NCBI RefSeq assembly: GCF_004027225.2
Contig: NC_044282.2
Span: 64,655,725 to 64,719,724 of the forward strand
Reading direction: 5' to 3'
Length of the DNA: 64,000 nt
Origin: Strigops habroptila
Taxonomy: Eukaryota > Chordata > Aves > Psittaciformes > Psittacidae
Below are positions 36,949 through 47,500 of this stretch, one piece after another. Made by a program: the position numbers and the translations under genes. The stretch's first letter is position 1; every line of letters begins with the position of its first letter. The notes under the pieces are model-generated. The model was not told the DNA's origin. It did not search any database and saw only the letters and a program-made list of their open reading frames with translations.

Positions 36949-37278
36949 TCAAGCCCTCAGTGTGTGATCCCTAGCACTGGGGTCCCCAGCAGCCACGGAA
37001 ACTGCTCCTTCTTCTTTACCAAGGCTGTAAAAACCAGGCACGGGCTGCTCCTCCAGCTGGTCAAACTCATTAAGGCGGAAGTGAGTTGCCAGTTTGTTCA
37101 CCATTCTTTTCAGGGTGACAAAGGCTGCAATGACTTGGAAGATGAGGAAGACAGCAAAGATGCTATTCACTGCTCGCTCCAGTGCCTGAATTTTCAGACC
37201 TTCATTAAATAGCAAGAACAGAATTGTAGGCAACTGCAGGAGGAGAGTCAGGAGCCAAAACCCAGCTAGTTCAGGGAC
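36949..37278 (-). CDS. TMEM17: TMEM17 exon 4: helices 3 and 4 and C-terminus
   Basis: It encodes residues 108-216 and the TGA. The acceptor is TTATAG in phase 0. It contains the VPELAGFWLLTLLLQLP helix and the VNSIFAVFLIFQVIAAF helix, then the family segment KRMVNKLATHFRLNEFDQL. The last 30 or so residues (about 187-216) are low-complexity and do not resemble the mammalian ending I remember. Confidence 0.92.
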   Translation of the reverse strand, partial: VPELAGFWLLTLLLQLPTILFLLFNEGLKIQALERAVNSIFAVFLIFQVIAAFVTLKRMVNKLATHFRLNEFDQLEEQPVPGFYSLGKEEGAVSVAAGDPSARDHTLRA

Positions 37279-40200
37279 CTATAATAGGGAGATATCACCT
37301 ATTAAAAGAGTAGCAGTTGGAGATAAAAAATTCTTATTTTTTTCCTAATTTTCCAAAAGGCAGCGTGTAATGGGAAAGGGGAGAGCGTGGTGGCTTAATA
37401 TTTCCATATACTGTCCTTATAACCATACTTACTCTTAGTTTTAGGGAATGAGAGGATTCCTTTCTGAGGGAAAAATTATTGGAATGCACAAAATTAAACA
37501 GAAGCTGATGCCAAGAGAATAGAAGATGTAGGCTGTAACTTAGCAGAAATAACCATTTCTTCAACTTAGATCTCTTAGATGAACTGGCAGACCACCTTAC
37601 TTACATTAAACTCCAAAAACTAAACTCCAAAATTAAGCTCTACTGCACAAATTAATACATACATGAAGTAACATACTTTTTCCTGTAGATTGCCCATGTA
37701 TCCCAGGTAGAGTCGAATGACCTCTATTAATGAGGTTAGGATCATGATCGTGACCAAGATGAACTTGTAGTAATCCGACAAGTACGGATACTAGAGGGAA
37801 GAAGAGAATAAAAGTTTCTGCTGTGCTGTTTAATAACATGCTGTTTGTGATTAAATGAAGACACTGTTTGCTACTCTAAGCTGACAGTGTTGATTCACTT
37901 TTAAATACTCTTGAACCTCCAGTTCTAAGGAATTCCCAAATAAACCAAATAACCTCTAACTACAATGAGCTCTATTTCAGTACTAGGAGATATCTGATCA
38001 GAAACACATTTGTAGACCACTTCCTTCAGGACTCACCTTCAGATGGAGCATAACAACTATGCTGAGCCACCAAAATGGGAAAAAATAAACGTTGAAATAG
38101 AGGGACATCTGCAGAGGTAAACTGGAAACTACTTCATTATCTGTAGATAGAGAGAAGTCTTTATCACTCCTAGTTTGTTCCATACTTCCATAAATATGGC
38201 AGAAAGATACTACTTCATCTTAGCTTCAAGCAGGGCATTAACACTCTTCCCAGTCAATTAAACATTAAGAAAAGTATTTTTATGTATCCAGAGGAAAACT
38301 TCTTACCCTATCTTGAGTTACACCATCTCCTGGAATCTAATGCAAAATTTCAGTTCACAGGACACTGTTTTTATCACACAGTCACATATTCAAGTTGAGT
38401 GTCTGACTCTTGATTACCTGGTAGCTTGTGGCTTACTCCACAAACTCTTAGTGGTAGTTTTAGCTCAAGTGGTGCTATATACTGATATTTCAGAAAGAAT
38501 TAAGTGGTGGTTTCATTGCTGTTCCTCAGAGAATGGGCAAAGTTTAAATGACACAAAATACTGGATGATCATTATTTTGTAGAGGATCCTCCTGAGTAAG
38601 GATTTAACTGCTAGAGAGCAGGTTTACATTGCCTACTCTATTTTCAATCTTTATTTAAATAGACATTTGGATGCTGCAAGAGCCCAGTAATTCTTCTAGT
38701 TCTTAACAGCTAACAATTTCAAATACGTGTTAAACTAAAACTTATCCTTTAAAGTCTGGAGAGAGCAAAATGCATTCATACGATGTGGAGAAAAGCAAAT
38801 ATTGAACTCTTCCATGCAGGCGGTAAACTATACTTAGGATTTCATAATAGACATACAAGATTAAACTTAAGGAAGAATTCAAAAGGGCATTGTAAGGCAA
38901 TGATTCATTTTTAATGGGTGAAGTTTTATCGCCATATTCTAGTTAACTGATGATGCATCTGCTTTACTTCAATCACCAACAGTCTCTTTCCTTATGTTTT
39001 CCCCAAAAGAAGTCTGTAGGCACATCTGGTACTACCTGAGCAAGTTTAGAAAGTATTAATTGTGACCTGCTGATTTGTATTCAAGTCCTATGCCCCTGTC
39101 CGTCACCATTTGATTTCACTGAAAATTAGTCTGAACAGTCACATTGTTTCACTTCCGGCTTTGGAACTACTGCCTTCTCTTTCTGTATCTTCTAACCACT
39201 CTCGTACCTGTCTTTGTTCCATCTCAGTCTGGCATCCCTGTTTCCAATCCAGCCACATGCAGCCTGGTACACTCTGTTCCAGAAGTCTTTATGCCAGTTG
39301 CAGAAGTATTCATGGTAGCTACTAGACTACATGGGAAGGGAGGAGGATTTGGGAACAGAACTGGGACAGACCTTAAGGGTAGGGTGTGAGGGGCAGGGAA
39401 TTGTTATACTGAAATAGAAGGTGTCAGACAACCAATATATATATTTAATAATCCCATTTTTTAAGCATCAACATTTTCTTACATCTGCAAAGGAATGAAA
39501 TGCTATAGGTACTTCAGTTTCACTGTCTACCTAAAATTGCCCCAGCTGTCCTAATGAGTGAATCTCTTTAACACCAGGAGGACTTCAAGGAACACTGACC
39601 TATAACTCTAAAATGCTGTTCTACCTTTCAAGAAAACATGACCATCCCATTACCAGTAACTATGTGTCTGCCCTGTAGGTATTGGATGAAATTTTAATGG
39701 TTCTTGGCCATGTTACTTAAAAATAGCGAAGCCAAGAGCTCCAATTTCAATTGTGATGAACACGTTTTAGGTATGTTAAAGGTTTCATTGACACAGCATG
39801 GGTATTTGTAACTTCTGCTCAAGTTTTAGAACTGTGTTTTAGATGACTGACTAGCAATATAAACCAATTCTAATTCATCTGTCTAACCCTAAATTGAACT
39901 AATGCTTATTTTCTGGAATTGTTAAATTTAATGGAAAAGCCAGATGGTATTGTGATGGCCAATTCTTTGATGCTAGAGCAACTCACTGATACATGTCTGT
40001 GTAAACTTAATTTTTGAAATCCTGATCTCCAAGAGTTAATGGTACATTTGCAGTTGGTTTCAGAAGGCTGGATATTCACTTAAGAGTTTTCATAATGGGA
40101 AATGGGAATAACTAAATGTAGAAGTTAATCCTGGAGTTAATAAAAAGATTTCAGTGTTGTTTGATAAATGAAATTAATAATTACTGTTAGCAGTATAACT

Positions 40201-41279
40201 ACACAAAGAAAATGAGTACTCCTGTCTTGAAATGACTTTTTGATTAATTTTATCATCTTGGAATGGATTTAACAGTTGAAATTAATACAGCCTATGTAGA
40301 CAGTCTGTGTTTATTTCCATGGCTACTCTTAGTCCAAAGGTATGAAAAGGGGACATGTTGGCTTGCAAGTTTCACTGGCAGCATGATGAAGAAATGGCTA
40401 TAGGTCATTCTGATAGACTTGGAAATTAAAGAGAAAGGTGGCATCTTGCAAGCTTCAGTTTTTGCTACCTAACTCTCTAGCTTTGTACACCTCTTCATGC
40501 TTTAAGCACCTGATGTCCTAACTGCGCAGGACTACTGAGCTTAAAACAGCAGTTCAGTTCTTCTGTTTGTTCTGTGTTCTCCATGATTTTTTTTATATCT
40601 TTTATTTGGGCACAGGCAGAGTGCCTGGTGGGTGGGTAAGAATAGATTTTTTTTCACCTGTAATACTTTACACTAACTTGCTTACTAAGCTGTGAAGGCC
40701 GGTGTAGAGTGTACCCGGTTTCAAACCACGCCTGTTCCCTGTGGAATATTTTAAGGAAGCCTGTCTCAGACCTGCAACACCGCATCATGCGTTAGAGCTG
40801 TTTTACCCCAAACACCATCACGCCACCACACTACATGACTGACGGTGACACCAGGTCCCATCGATAAGGAAACTCCGCTTTTCACCGGCGGGCTGCCACC
40901 TGTGTCCCAGGGTTCCTCTGAGGCCTCTCCTCGGACCCTGAATCCGGAGGAGAGCGGCCGGGCTCTGGAACCGGTACCTCCGTCGTCCCGACCGGGCAGA
41001 ACGGGAGACGTCCGTGCCCCCACCCGGCGGCAGAACACGGCCGTGCCTCAGTCCGACGCCCCGCCCCACCGCCCGCCAGGTGCCGGTGGACGCCATCTTT
41101 CTTCCCAGGACGCTCCCCCCGTGCCGGCCGCGCCCGCCGCCATTTTTGTTGCTGGCGAGCCGCCGCCGCGCGTTACCTGCGCTGTCTCCCGGGTACGGCG
41201 GGCCGGTGCGCTGGCTGTCGGTGAACACGGTGCGGCTGAAGGAGCCCAGCCGCCGCCTCAAGGGCTCGGGCAGCGACAT
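36949..41279 (-). CDS. TMEM17: TMEM17, ciliary transition-zone transmembrane protein (4 coding exons, 216 aa)
   Basis: Joining 41279-41177, 38140-38037, 37790-37677 and 37278-36949 on the minus strand gives 651 nt in one frame with GT-AG introns. The N-terminus MSLPEPLRRRLGSFSRTVF and the core VVSSLPLQMSLYFNVYFFP, NLQEKVPELAGFWLL and FNEGL identify TMEM17. Four hydrophobic helices lie at about 46-68, 78-100, 112-133 and 145-163. In vertebrates TMEM17 belongs to the MKS/B9 module of the ciliary transition zone, with B9D1, B9D2 and TMEM231. The module gates membrane-protein entry into cilia and supports Hedgehog signalling. Length is close to the roughly 198 residues I recall for human, and the extra residues are at the C-terminus. 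The gene looks intact. Confidence 0.95.
37677..37790 (-). CDS. TMEM17: TMEM17 exon 3: helix 2
   Basis: It encodes residues 70-107 in exactly 38 codons (phase 0 to 0), with acceptor CCTCTAG and donor AAA|GTATGT. The sequence DYYKFILVTIMILTSLIEVI forms helix 2, and the exon ends NLQEK, joining VPELAG in exon 4. Confidence 0.94.
38037..38140 (-). CDS. TMEM17: TMEM17 exon 2: helix 1
   Basis: It encodes residues 35-69 (phase 1 to 0), with acceptor ATCTACAG and donor GAAG|GTGAGT. It starts DNEVVSSLPLQ and carries helix 1 (MSLYFNVYFFPFWWLSIVVM). Confidence 0.94.
38141..41176 (-). other. TMEM17: TMEM17 intron 1, no other gene seen
   Basis: This 3036-bp AT-rich intron has GT-AG ends. No additional exon or clear repeat was recognised. 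The last 300 bp lies inside the CpG-rich promoter area. Confidence 0.6.
41177..41279 (-). CDS. TMEM17: TMEM17 exon 1: start codon and N-terminus
   Basis: It encodes residues 1-34 plus one base, with donor GCAG|GTAACG in phase 1. The ATG at 41279-41277 was chosen because MSLPEPLRRRLGSFSRTVFT matches the TMEM17 N-terminus. The frame is also open further upstream in the CpG island, but that extension has no family similarity. Confidence 0.9.
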
Positions 41280-41300
41280 GCTGCGGCGCCGCCGCCCACC

Positions 41301-41314
41301 GTTGCTGTGGCGAC
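41301..41314. promoter_or_regulatory. TMEM17: RFX X-box-like site in the TMEM17 promoter
   Basis: GTTGCTGTGGCGAC fits the X-box consensus RYYNYY-N(1-3)-RRNRAC with a 2-nt spacer. It lies 22 bp upstream of the TMEM17 start codon. RFX factors bind such sites near the start of many ciliary genes, which suits TMEM17's role. Assignment is by consensus match only. Confidence 0.55.
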
Positions 41315-41615
41315 GGGGCGCGCAGGCGCGATGGGGAGGAGTGGTGCTCGCGGCTTGCCGACGGACGGTCTGAGTCCCCTCAGGGTGAGCGGGATGGAGC
41401 TTCTCCCGGCGCCGGGGCGAGGAAAGCGGTGCCTCTGCCACGGGGACAGTGTTATAGCGGAGCTTTCTGGCAGAGGTATCGAGGCCAGAGGTTTACGCTT
41501 GCTGGTGTGATGTAAAAACATGTTTATATGTGCTGTGTGTGAGAGAGCGGTCACTGCTGCCTCGGTCTGTGCTCAACACACGTAGCATTCCTGCTTGCTT
41601 CTGTCATGTATATGG

Positions 41616-42010
41616 AAACATAGAATGGTTTGGGTTGGAAGGGACCTTAAAGCTCATCTAGTTCCAACCCCCTGCCATGGGCAGGGACACCTTCCACTAG
41701 AGCAGGTTGCTCCAAGCCCCTGTGTCCAACCTGGCCTTGAACACTGCCAGGGATGGGGCAGCCACAGCTTCTCTGGGCAACCTGTGCCAGCGCCTCAGCA
41801 CCCTCACCTGCCTAAGATCTCATCTAAATCTCCCCTCTTGAAGTTTGAACCCATTGCCCCTTGTCCTATTGCTACAGTCCCTGATGAAGAGCCCCTCTCT
41901 GGCATCCTTATAGGCCCCCTTCAGATACTGGAAGGCTGCTATGGGGTCTCCACGCAGCTTCTCTTCTCCAGGCTGAACAGCCCCAGTTCTCTGTATGTGC
42001 ATGGAGAACA
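41616..42010 (-). mobile_element. CR1 LINE 3' fragment
   Basis: This well-preserved minus-strand CR1 runs from 'aacatagaatggtttgggtt' through 'agttccaaccccctgccatg' to 'ctccaggctgaacagcccca'. It lies only about 340 bp upstream of TMEM17. The 239-codon plus-strand frame that covers it is an artefact of the repeat. Confidence 0.95.
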
Positions 42011-44137
42011 TTTTTGCTTGTCACTGTGCAAATGTCGAGCTTTCCTGCCTGATTTCATCCCTGAAAATGAAAGCAGTGCCCCGCAGGCAGGTCACCCGGA
42101 GATTGTGGTGGCACAGTCAGCAGTGAGCCCTGCGTGTGAGAGTTCCTCAAAACAACATCTTTTTGCCCCAGAAGTGCTGGTGCCTGCCAGCTCTGAGCAT
42201 CTTCCCTCAGCTCACACATCATCTTGGTTTCTTTCTAATCAGTCAGAGTGGATTTTTTTCCCTAGTCTGTTAGGGCAGGGTTTGTTTTTTTCTGAGAAGG
42301 TTACTACAAAATAGTGGTCCAAGGAAGGAAGCTGCAGGGCCTCCATGCTTCTGGTAGGATAAATCTTGGGGAGTGATGGTGCTTGATGATGGCTAGAGAG
42401 AAGGGGGTGTGAAATAAGCATTAACATTGTCAGAGCTATTTTATCACTTACGGTGAATATGAATGACTTTCATTTTGTGATAGATTCAGCTATAACCAAA
42501 TTAGCAAATACCTTTTCCTCAAGGAAACCTGTCTGTGTCAATATTGACACAGACAGGTGTGTCAACTTAACACAATGTTAAAAAGCAATGGTGAGGTGAT
42601 CACTACCTTTTTTGTCTCATTAGCTGTTGCTCTTTATAGGAAGTCTGCATGGAATTAAGAGAAGTCAATAATGTAAAATCAAGTTCTGCTTGTTCTTCTC
42701 TTGTTCAGAGTATGTAGTCCCCCTAAATACAAGGTAACCTGTTCACCAGGCTTTTCAGCCCTCTTAGGTCCTAATTCCTTCTGAGGAGAAGGGATGCCAT
42801 TCTCCCAGGAGATTATTCTGTGTGCAGGAAATTATTTTCTGTGTGACCAGAATGAAAGAGCAGCTTGTGCCTTTTACTGGGAGAACTGATAACATCTGTG
42901 ATTTTATTGTACCTAACATGACATGTTGACGCCTTTCTGCCCCCTACCCCAAAATCGTACTTAGCAGTGCCTGGGGTGATCATTCTCCAGTCTGACTTTC
43001 CAAACTCAATATCTCTGACTAAATAATTTAAAGCTGTGTTTAAATTTAATTTCACTCTTTCCCTCTGGGAGGACTACAGAGAAAGATGGCTGAACAAGCA
43101 GGAGTTCTGAGAAATCCATTTGGCTTTCCAGCTGATGAATGATGTGGTATTGACAACAGATACTTTTCAAAGAACTTCTCCAAACACGGGTATGCCGGCA
43201 GGAATCTGCATCAGAAAAACCCTGAAGACCTTCAGAAGAAGTGAAGAGGAAATGATTTTTAAATAATAGCAGCAGTTTGGAAGGAAGAAGGAATTAAAGA
43301 TATCCCAGAATTTCAAGGGTTGCTGTGCATGTCCCCTTAGCAGCAGGGAGGGCAGCAGGCTTTGCTGTGTAAGGGATCCTAGAAAATAAAGTTTTAAACA
43401 CAGGTGAGGGTTATCCCTCTTTAACATATAAGACAGAATAAGAGAAGCTGAGTCCTGTTAAATGCTGATTGCAGTTTGTGTTGAAACTACAGAAGGCGGC
43501 ACTTAATTCAGCATGTTCTGGATATAAGCAGACAGGTAATTCATCCGGTGAAAAACACTCCTTATAAAGTATCAAAACACAAGGTAAAGAGCTGATGGAG
43601 CTTTTGTAGTACGAGATGGGTCGGTACAGTACGGACCACAGCTCAGCAATGGTTCACCTTTGAATTAGGTAGCTCAGGCTTGTTGGGAAATAATTTAGCA
43701 AAGGTAAAAAGTCAGAGTATATTTCATGTTTTTTGACCTGTGAGGCTTCCCCAATAATCAGCATAGTGACTGTGATGCCTGTGGGGGGTTAAAGCAACAC
43801 AAGCTGAAGTCATAGACATCATGTTGTGTCCTAGCCAGATGTGGATCTCAAAGCTCTGAGCTGTGAAAGCAGTAGAGGTGTAATGCAGTTTCAATGATAT
43901 AAATCTGTGAGTGGATGCCTGAAAATTGGCTCACTACCTAATAAATAACAGGAGAGTTTAAAGATCACTTTTATATTTGAGGAACCATTATGAAAAGCAG
44001 CCTTAATGTTAGATAAGGCTTCTGATAAGGTTTCTGAACTTCAAGAAGTACAGTCCGTATTTGTTATCTTGCCAATTGCCAGTAGGTGCTAGAGATGTGT
44101 TTCCTGTCAGGTTCAACAGCTGTAATGGTGACTTTTG
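42011..44137. other. Intergenic, no gene seen; contains a perfect palindrome
   Basis: No exon was recognised. The notable element is the 32-bp palindrome listed separately at 42527-42558. Confidence 0.5.
42527..42558. repeat. Perfect 32-bp palindrome
   Basis: The half-site ACCTGTCTGTGTCAAT is followed at once by its exact reverse complement, with no spacer and no mismatch. The flanking bases do not extend the symmetry. Confidence 0.95.
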
Positions 44138-44540
44138 GCAGGCTGAGAGAGCTGGGCTTGTTCAGCTTGGAGAACAGAAGGCTCAGGGGAGACCTTAGAG
44201 CAGCTTCCATTGCCTAAAGGGGGCCTGCAGGAGATCTGGAGAGGGACTTTTACAAGGACATATAGTGACAGGACACGGGGGAATGGCTTTAAGCTGACAG
44301 AGGGGAGACTTAGATTAGACATTAGGAAGAAGTTCTTCCCTGTGAGGGTGCTGAGGCGCTGACACAGGGTGCCCAGAGAAGCTGTGGCTGCCCCATCCCT
44401 GGCAGTGTTCAAGGCCAGGTTGGACACAGGGGCTTGGAGCAACCTGCTCTAGTGGAAGGTGCCCCTGCCGGTGTCAGGGGCTTGGAACTAAAGGAGCATT
44501 AAGGTCTCTTAAACCAAATTATTCTGTGATTCTGTGATCT
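44138..44540 (+). mobile_element. CR1 LINE 3' fragment
   Basis: This plus-strand CR1 has 'gagagctgggcttgttcagc', 'acttagattagacattagga' and the terminal 'attctgtgattctgtgatct' repeats. The minus-strand 109-codon frame across it is a repeat artefact. Confidence 0.95.
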
Positions 44541-47500
44541 AGCAGATATCACCATAAAGTTCTGTGCTATAGGCAGTGGCAAGATGATGAATCTGTGCAA
44601 GATTTCAAATTAGGTTACCTGAAACCTTGTTTTACTGTTGTTGCCTTGGTCCTGGTCTGGTTAAAAACTCTTCAAATTAGGGAAAATGTAGTCGCATACT
44701 CTCAGCTCATTAGGTTCGTATGAATTAAAAGTATGGCAGGGTTTTGATTAAGTCATATATTCATGGAAGTCTAAGGTTTTTTTCATAGTATAAGCTGGTG
44801 GCCTGGAAAAGTTCAGCCTTTAAGGATTTTCTTTTTGATTACTTTTTCAGAATGAAAGAATGGAAGAATTTTCCCTGAACTGCACAGTGTTATGCCTTTT
44901 CCTGATGCCAGTGGCTATGAGCAGGGGCCCTGATCCCCCAAACACTTTGATTTTTCTTAGGAAAACCTGTCAAGTATACAGTCAGGTATCCTGCCAGCAG
45001 CTGTGTGGCAGTCAGTGGGACTTTGCAAAATTGGGCTCTGCTCATTCAAAACTGAAGCAATCCAGCATAGCAGTCAGTGAAGTGTAAAACTGAGCAGTAG
45101 GTACAGGAAAGGCCATTGGAATGCAGACACCACAAGAAATGCATGGATTTGCCATGTGAACTCAATTTCCAGACACAAGGTGTGAATCTGTGATATTTGG
45201 CAGCCTTATATTTTCAGCAGATGGCCAAGCATCCTACACGTCCCCATGAAATAAAACTGTGCACACTTTTAATATTTTTGTCTGTGCAGATGCTTAAAAT
45301 ACTCCCTGAGGATGGAATATGTACTCTTTGTTTTTACTAATTCTGTTTAATTTTCTTTAGACTGAGGCACACATTTTTTTGGTCAATTTAACAAACAGAA
45401 CTCTGATTTTCTGTAGGGAGGGTTAGAGAGTACCCAGTCCAGTTTCAAACAGAAGAGAATCTCAAAGCCTCAAGGATCAGAACACCAGGGCATCTTCATT
45501 GACGAGTCAGAGCTTCCTCTAACAGAAGGATATAAATCTGTGCCATAAGGAGTCAAAGAAGGAAAAACATTCAACTGTTATGTGGCTGTAACAGTTACGA
45601 TGACCATCTGTATAAATAGTGTAACTGTCTAGCTTTTGTGATGAAACTCTGTTTGGCCTTTTGCTTTTTTGATGGAAAGGCATTCCATTACTCAATTTCT
45701 TTGTGTCTATTCACATATGAAATGTTAAGGTAGAAACAATCAGATTTCCCATTCTCTGTGTTTCAAAATAAGCTACTGAAATGTGAAAGTGGAAGAAATA
45801 GGCTCGTAATTGCACAGCATATTAAATGACTGTTTTATTTCTCTCTACACGTTAGCTATAAATAAAACAAAAGTCCCTGAAAATCTGCCTGAAAGCTTTA
45901 AATCAGAGAAATATTGGATCTTTGTGTATCCACAGTAGTCCAACTAAGTTGGTAGACACTGGCTTGGCTCCCAGACCTAAGCTCCTGGGGCTCTCTGGCA
46001 ACAGCACTAAGCCATAAACACCAGATGCAGTATATCTAACGAAATTAAATATCAGCAGTTTCTTACAGTTGGCATTTCAGAAACACAGAGTTCATTTAAA
46101 TGGTGCCAGTGGTTTATCTTTGCACCTGAATCACAATTGCTATATTTCTGAATGTGTTGGTGTGGAATCTCATGAATGCTGTTTTCCCTGGCACGCCTGT
46201 GTTGCTGTCCCTTATGTAGCCATAAGTGTGCAAGCAGCAGAAATCACTCTCCTCCTTGCTTGCCCTTCAATACCTGCCCAGTGCTTTAGCAGAGTGCTGT
46301 AAAACATGTAAAAAGTGCTGATGAGCGGAGCTGTGTGCAGGCAAGCAGAGTGCAGGCTTGCTTTTGCCTCATGTCCTCAGAATGAAGTGACAGATTGGGA
46401 GTTTTAACAAATTACAAGTGCCACGAAGGCTCTAATGTGTGTATTTGAAAGGATGGTGTTATTAGCTGTGACAGTGTCTGCCAGAGCAATTTCACAGCTG
46501 TGCTCCTGGCTTGCAGTACCCCAGGACAATCTTTTCTCAGTGTCACTTGTACTCGTCCCTGGTGTTCGTTTAACACCTGCGGGATATTTGTTTCTGATAA
46601 ACAGTTGTTGTTGCTGATGAGACTTAGCCCAGGCCCTTGTGTAAGATACTACATATTGCTGCAGTCATTCTATGCATTAAATATATATTGGCTATTTTAG
46701 TCTTAAGCAGAAAGACAGCAGCAAAAACCCCTATCCCCCAAAAAAAAAAGCAAAACCGAAAGGACTATTACTTGTTCCTGTGGATTGAGTTTCTTCTTGC
46801 TGTACTTGGCATTTAGTTAGAGCTGCTCGCTAGCTTGTTTTATTTTATTGATTTGTAGTTTTGTCAAGCATGTTGGGAAACTCAAAGTTGGCATGGCTGT
46901 TAAACAAGTTTCAGGGTTATTAAACAAACTTTACCATTTGTGTTGCAAAAGTACTCAAGATTTTTGTGAGACACAAGGAGGTTACTGTGAATGGATGGAT
47001 TTTGAGCCAGATTTTCACTTCTGCGAAGATCCTTGACATGCTCTTAAAGGACTCTACATGACCTGGCCAGTGCTGAGAGGACCCCTGCTTGCAAAAGGTG
47101 GCTCTGGAGTAGCCAGTGAACACCATGTTGTGACACTGTAAGGAGGCTGGGTACCTTTCTTCAGCAAAGTGATGTTCTTCATTTGCTTCCAGACCTTGTT
47201 GGGGATAAGCTCTGCCCCAGTCACACCTGCAAGCCTGGGCAGGGCTTGAGACCTGTTCTTTCAGGAGATACTCAGGGAAGTGGTGGGGGCTGTCAGAAGT
47301 TCTCAGCGAATAGTGTTTTGTCCAGTGTGTGGCTGGAATAGTCACAGTGTTCTCTTTGCACAGAAATGCACATGGAGAAGTCTGCTTTGGCTCTAGAGTC
47401 GCTTTGAAGATGCCTTTGCAGTTTGTGGGGAGTATTTGTAGGAGGATTTTTATGACAGAGGATCCGATGGCTTCAGCCTTGGTCTCATCCTTGCTTGCAT

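Larger units (their letters stand above)
40860..41480. promoter_or_regulatory. TMEM17: CpG-island promoter of TMEM17
   Basis: The segment is strikingly GC-rich and full of CpG dinucleotides compared with the AT-rich surroundings. It covers TMEM17 exon 1 and its upstream side. This is typical of a broadly active housekeeping or ciliary promoter. Open frames here on both strands (up to 221 codons) are a by-product of GC richness. A divergent plus-strand transcript is possible but not shown. Confidence 0.8.

Noticed and set aside
40818..41510. Frames of 207 and 221 codons in the CpG-rich area on both strands
   Set aside because: GC-rich DNA has few stop codons. The only part with family similarity is TMEM17 exon 1; the rest reads as low-complexity Arg/Pro/Gly.
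41595..42314. 239-codon plus-strand open frame
   Set aside because: It is mostly the antisense of a CR1 3' fragment, so it is a repeat artefact.
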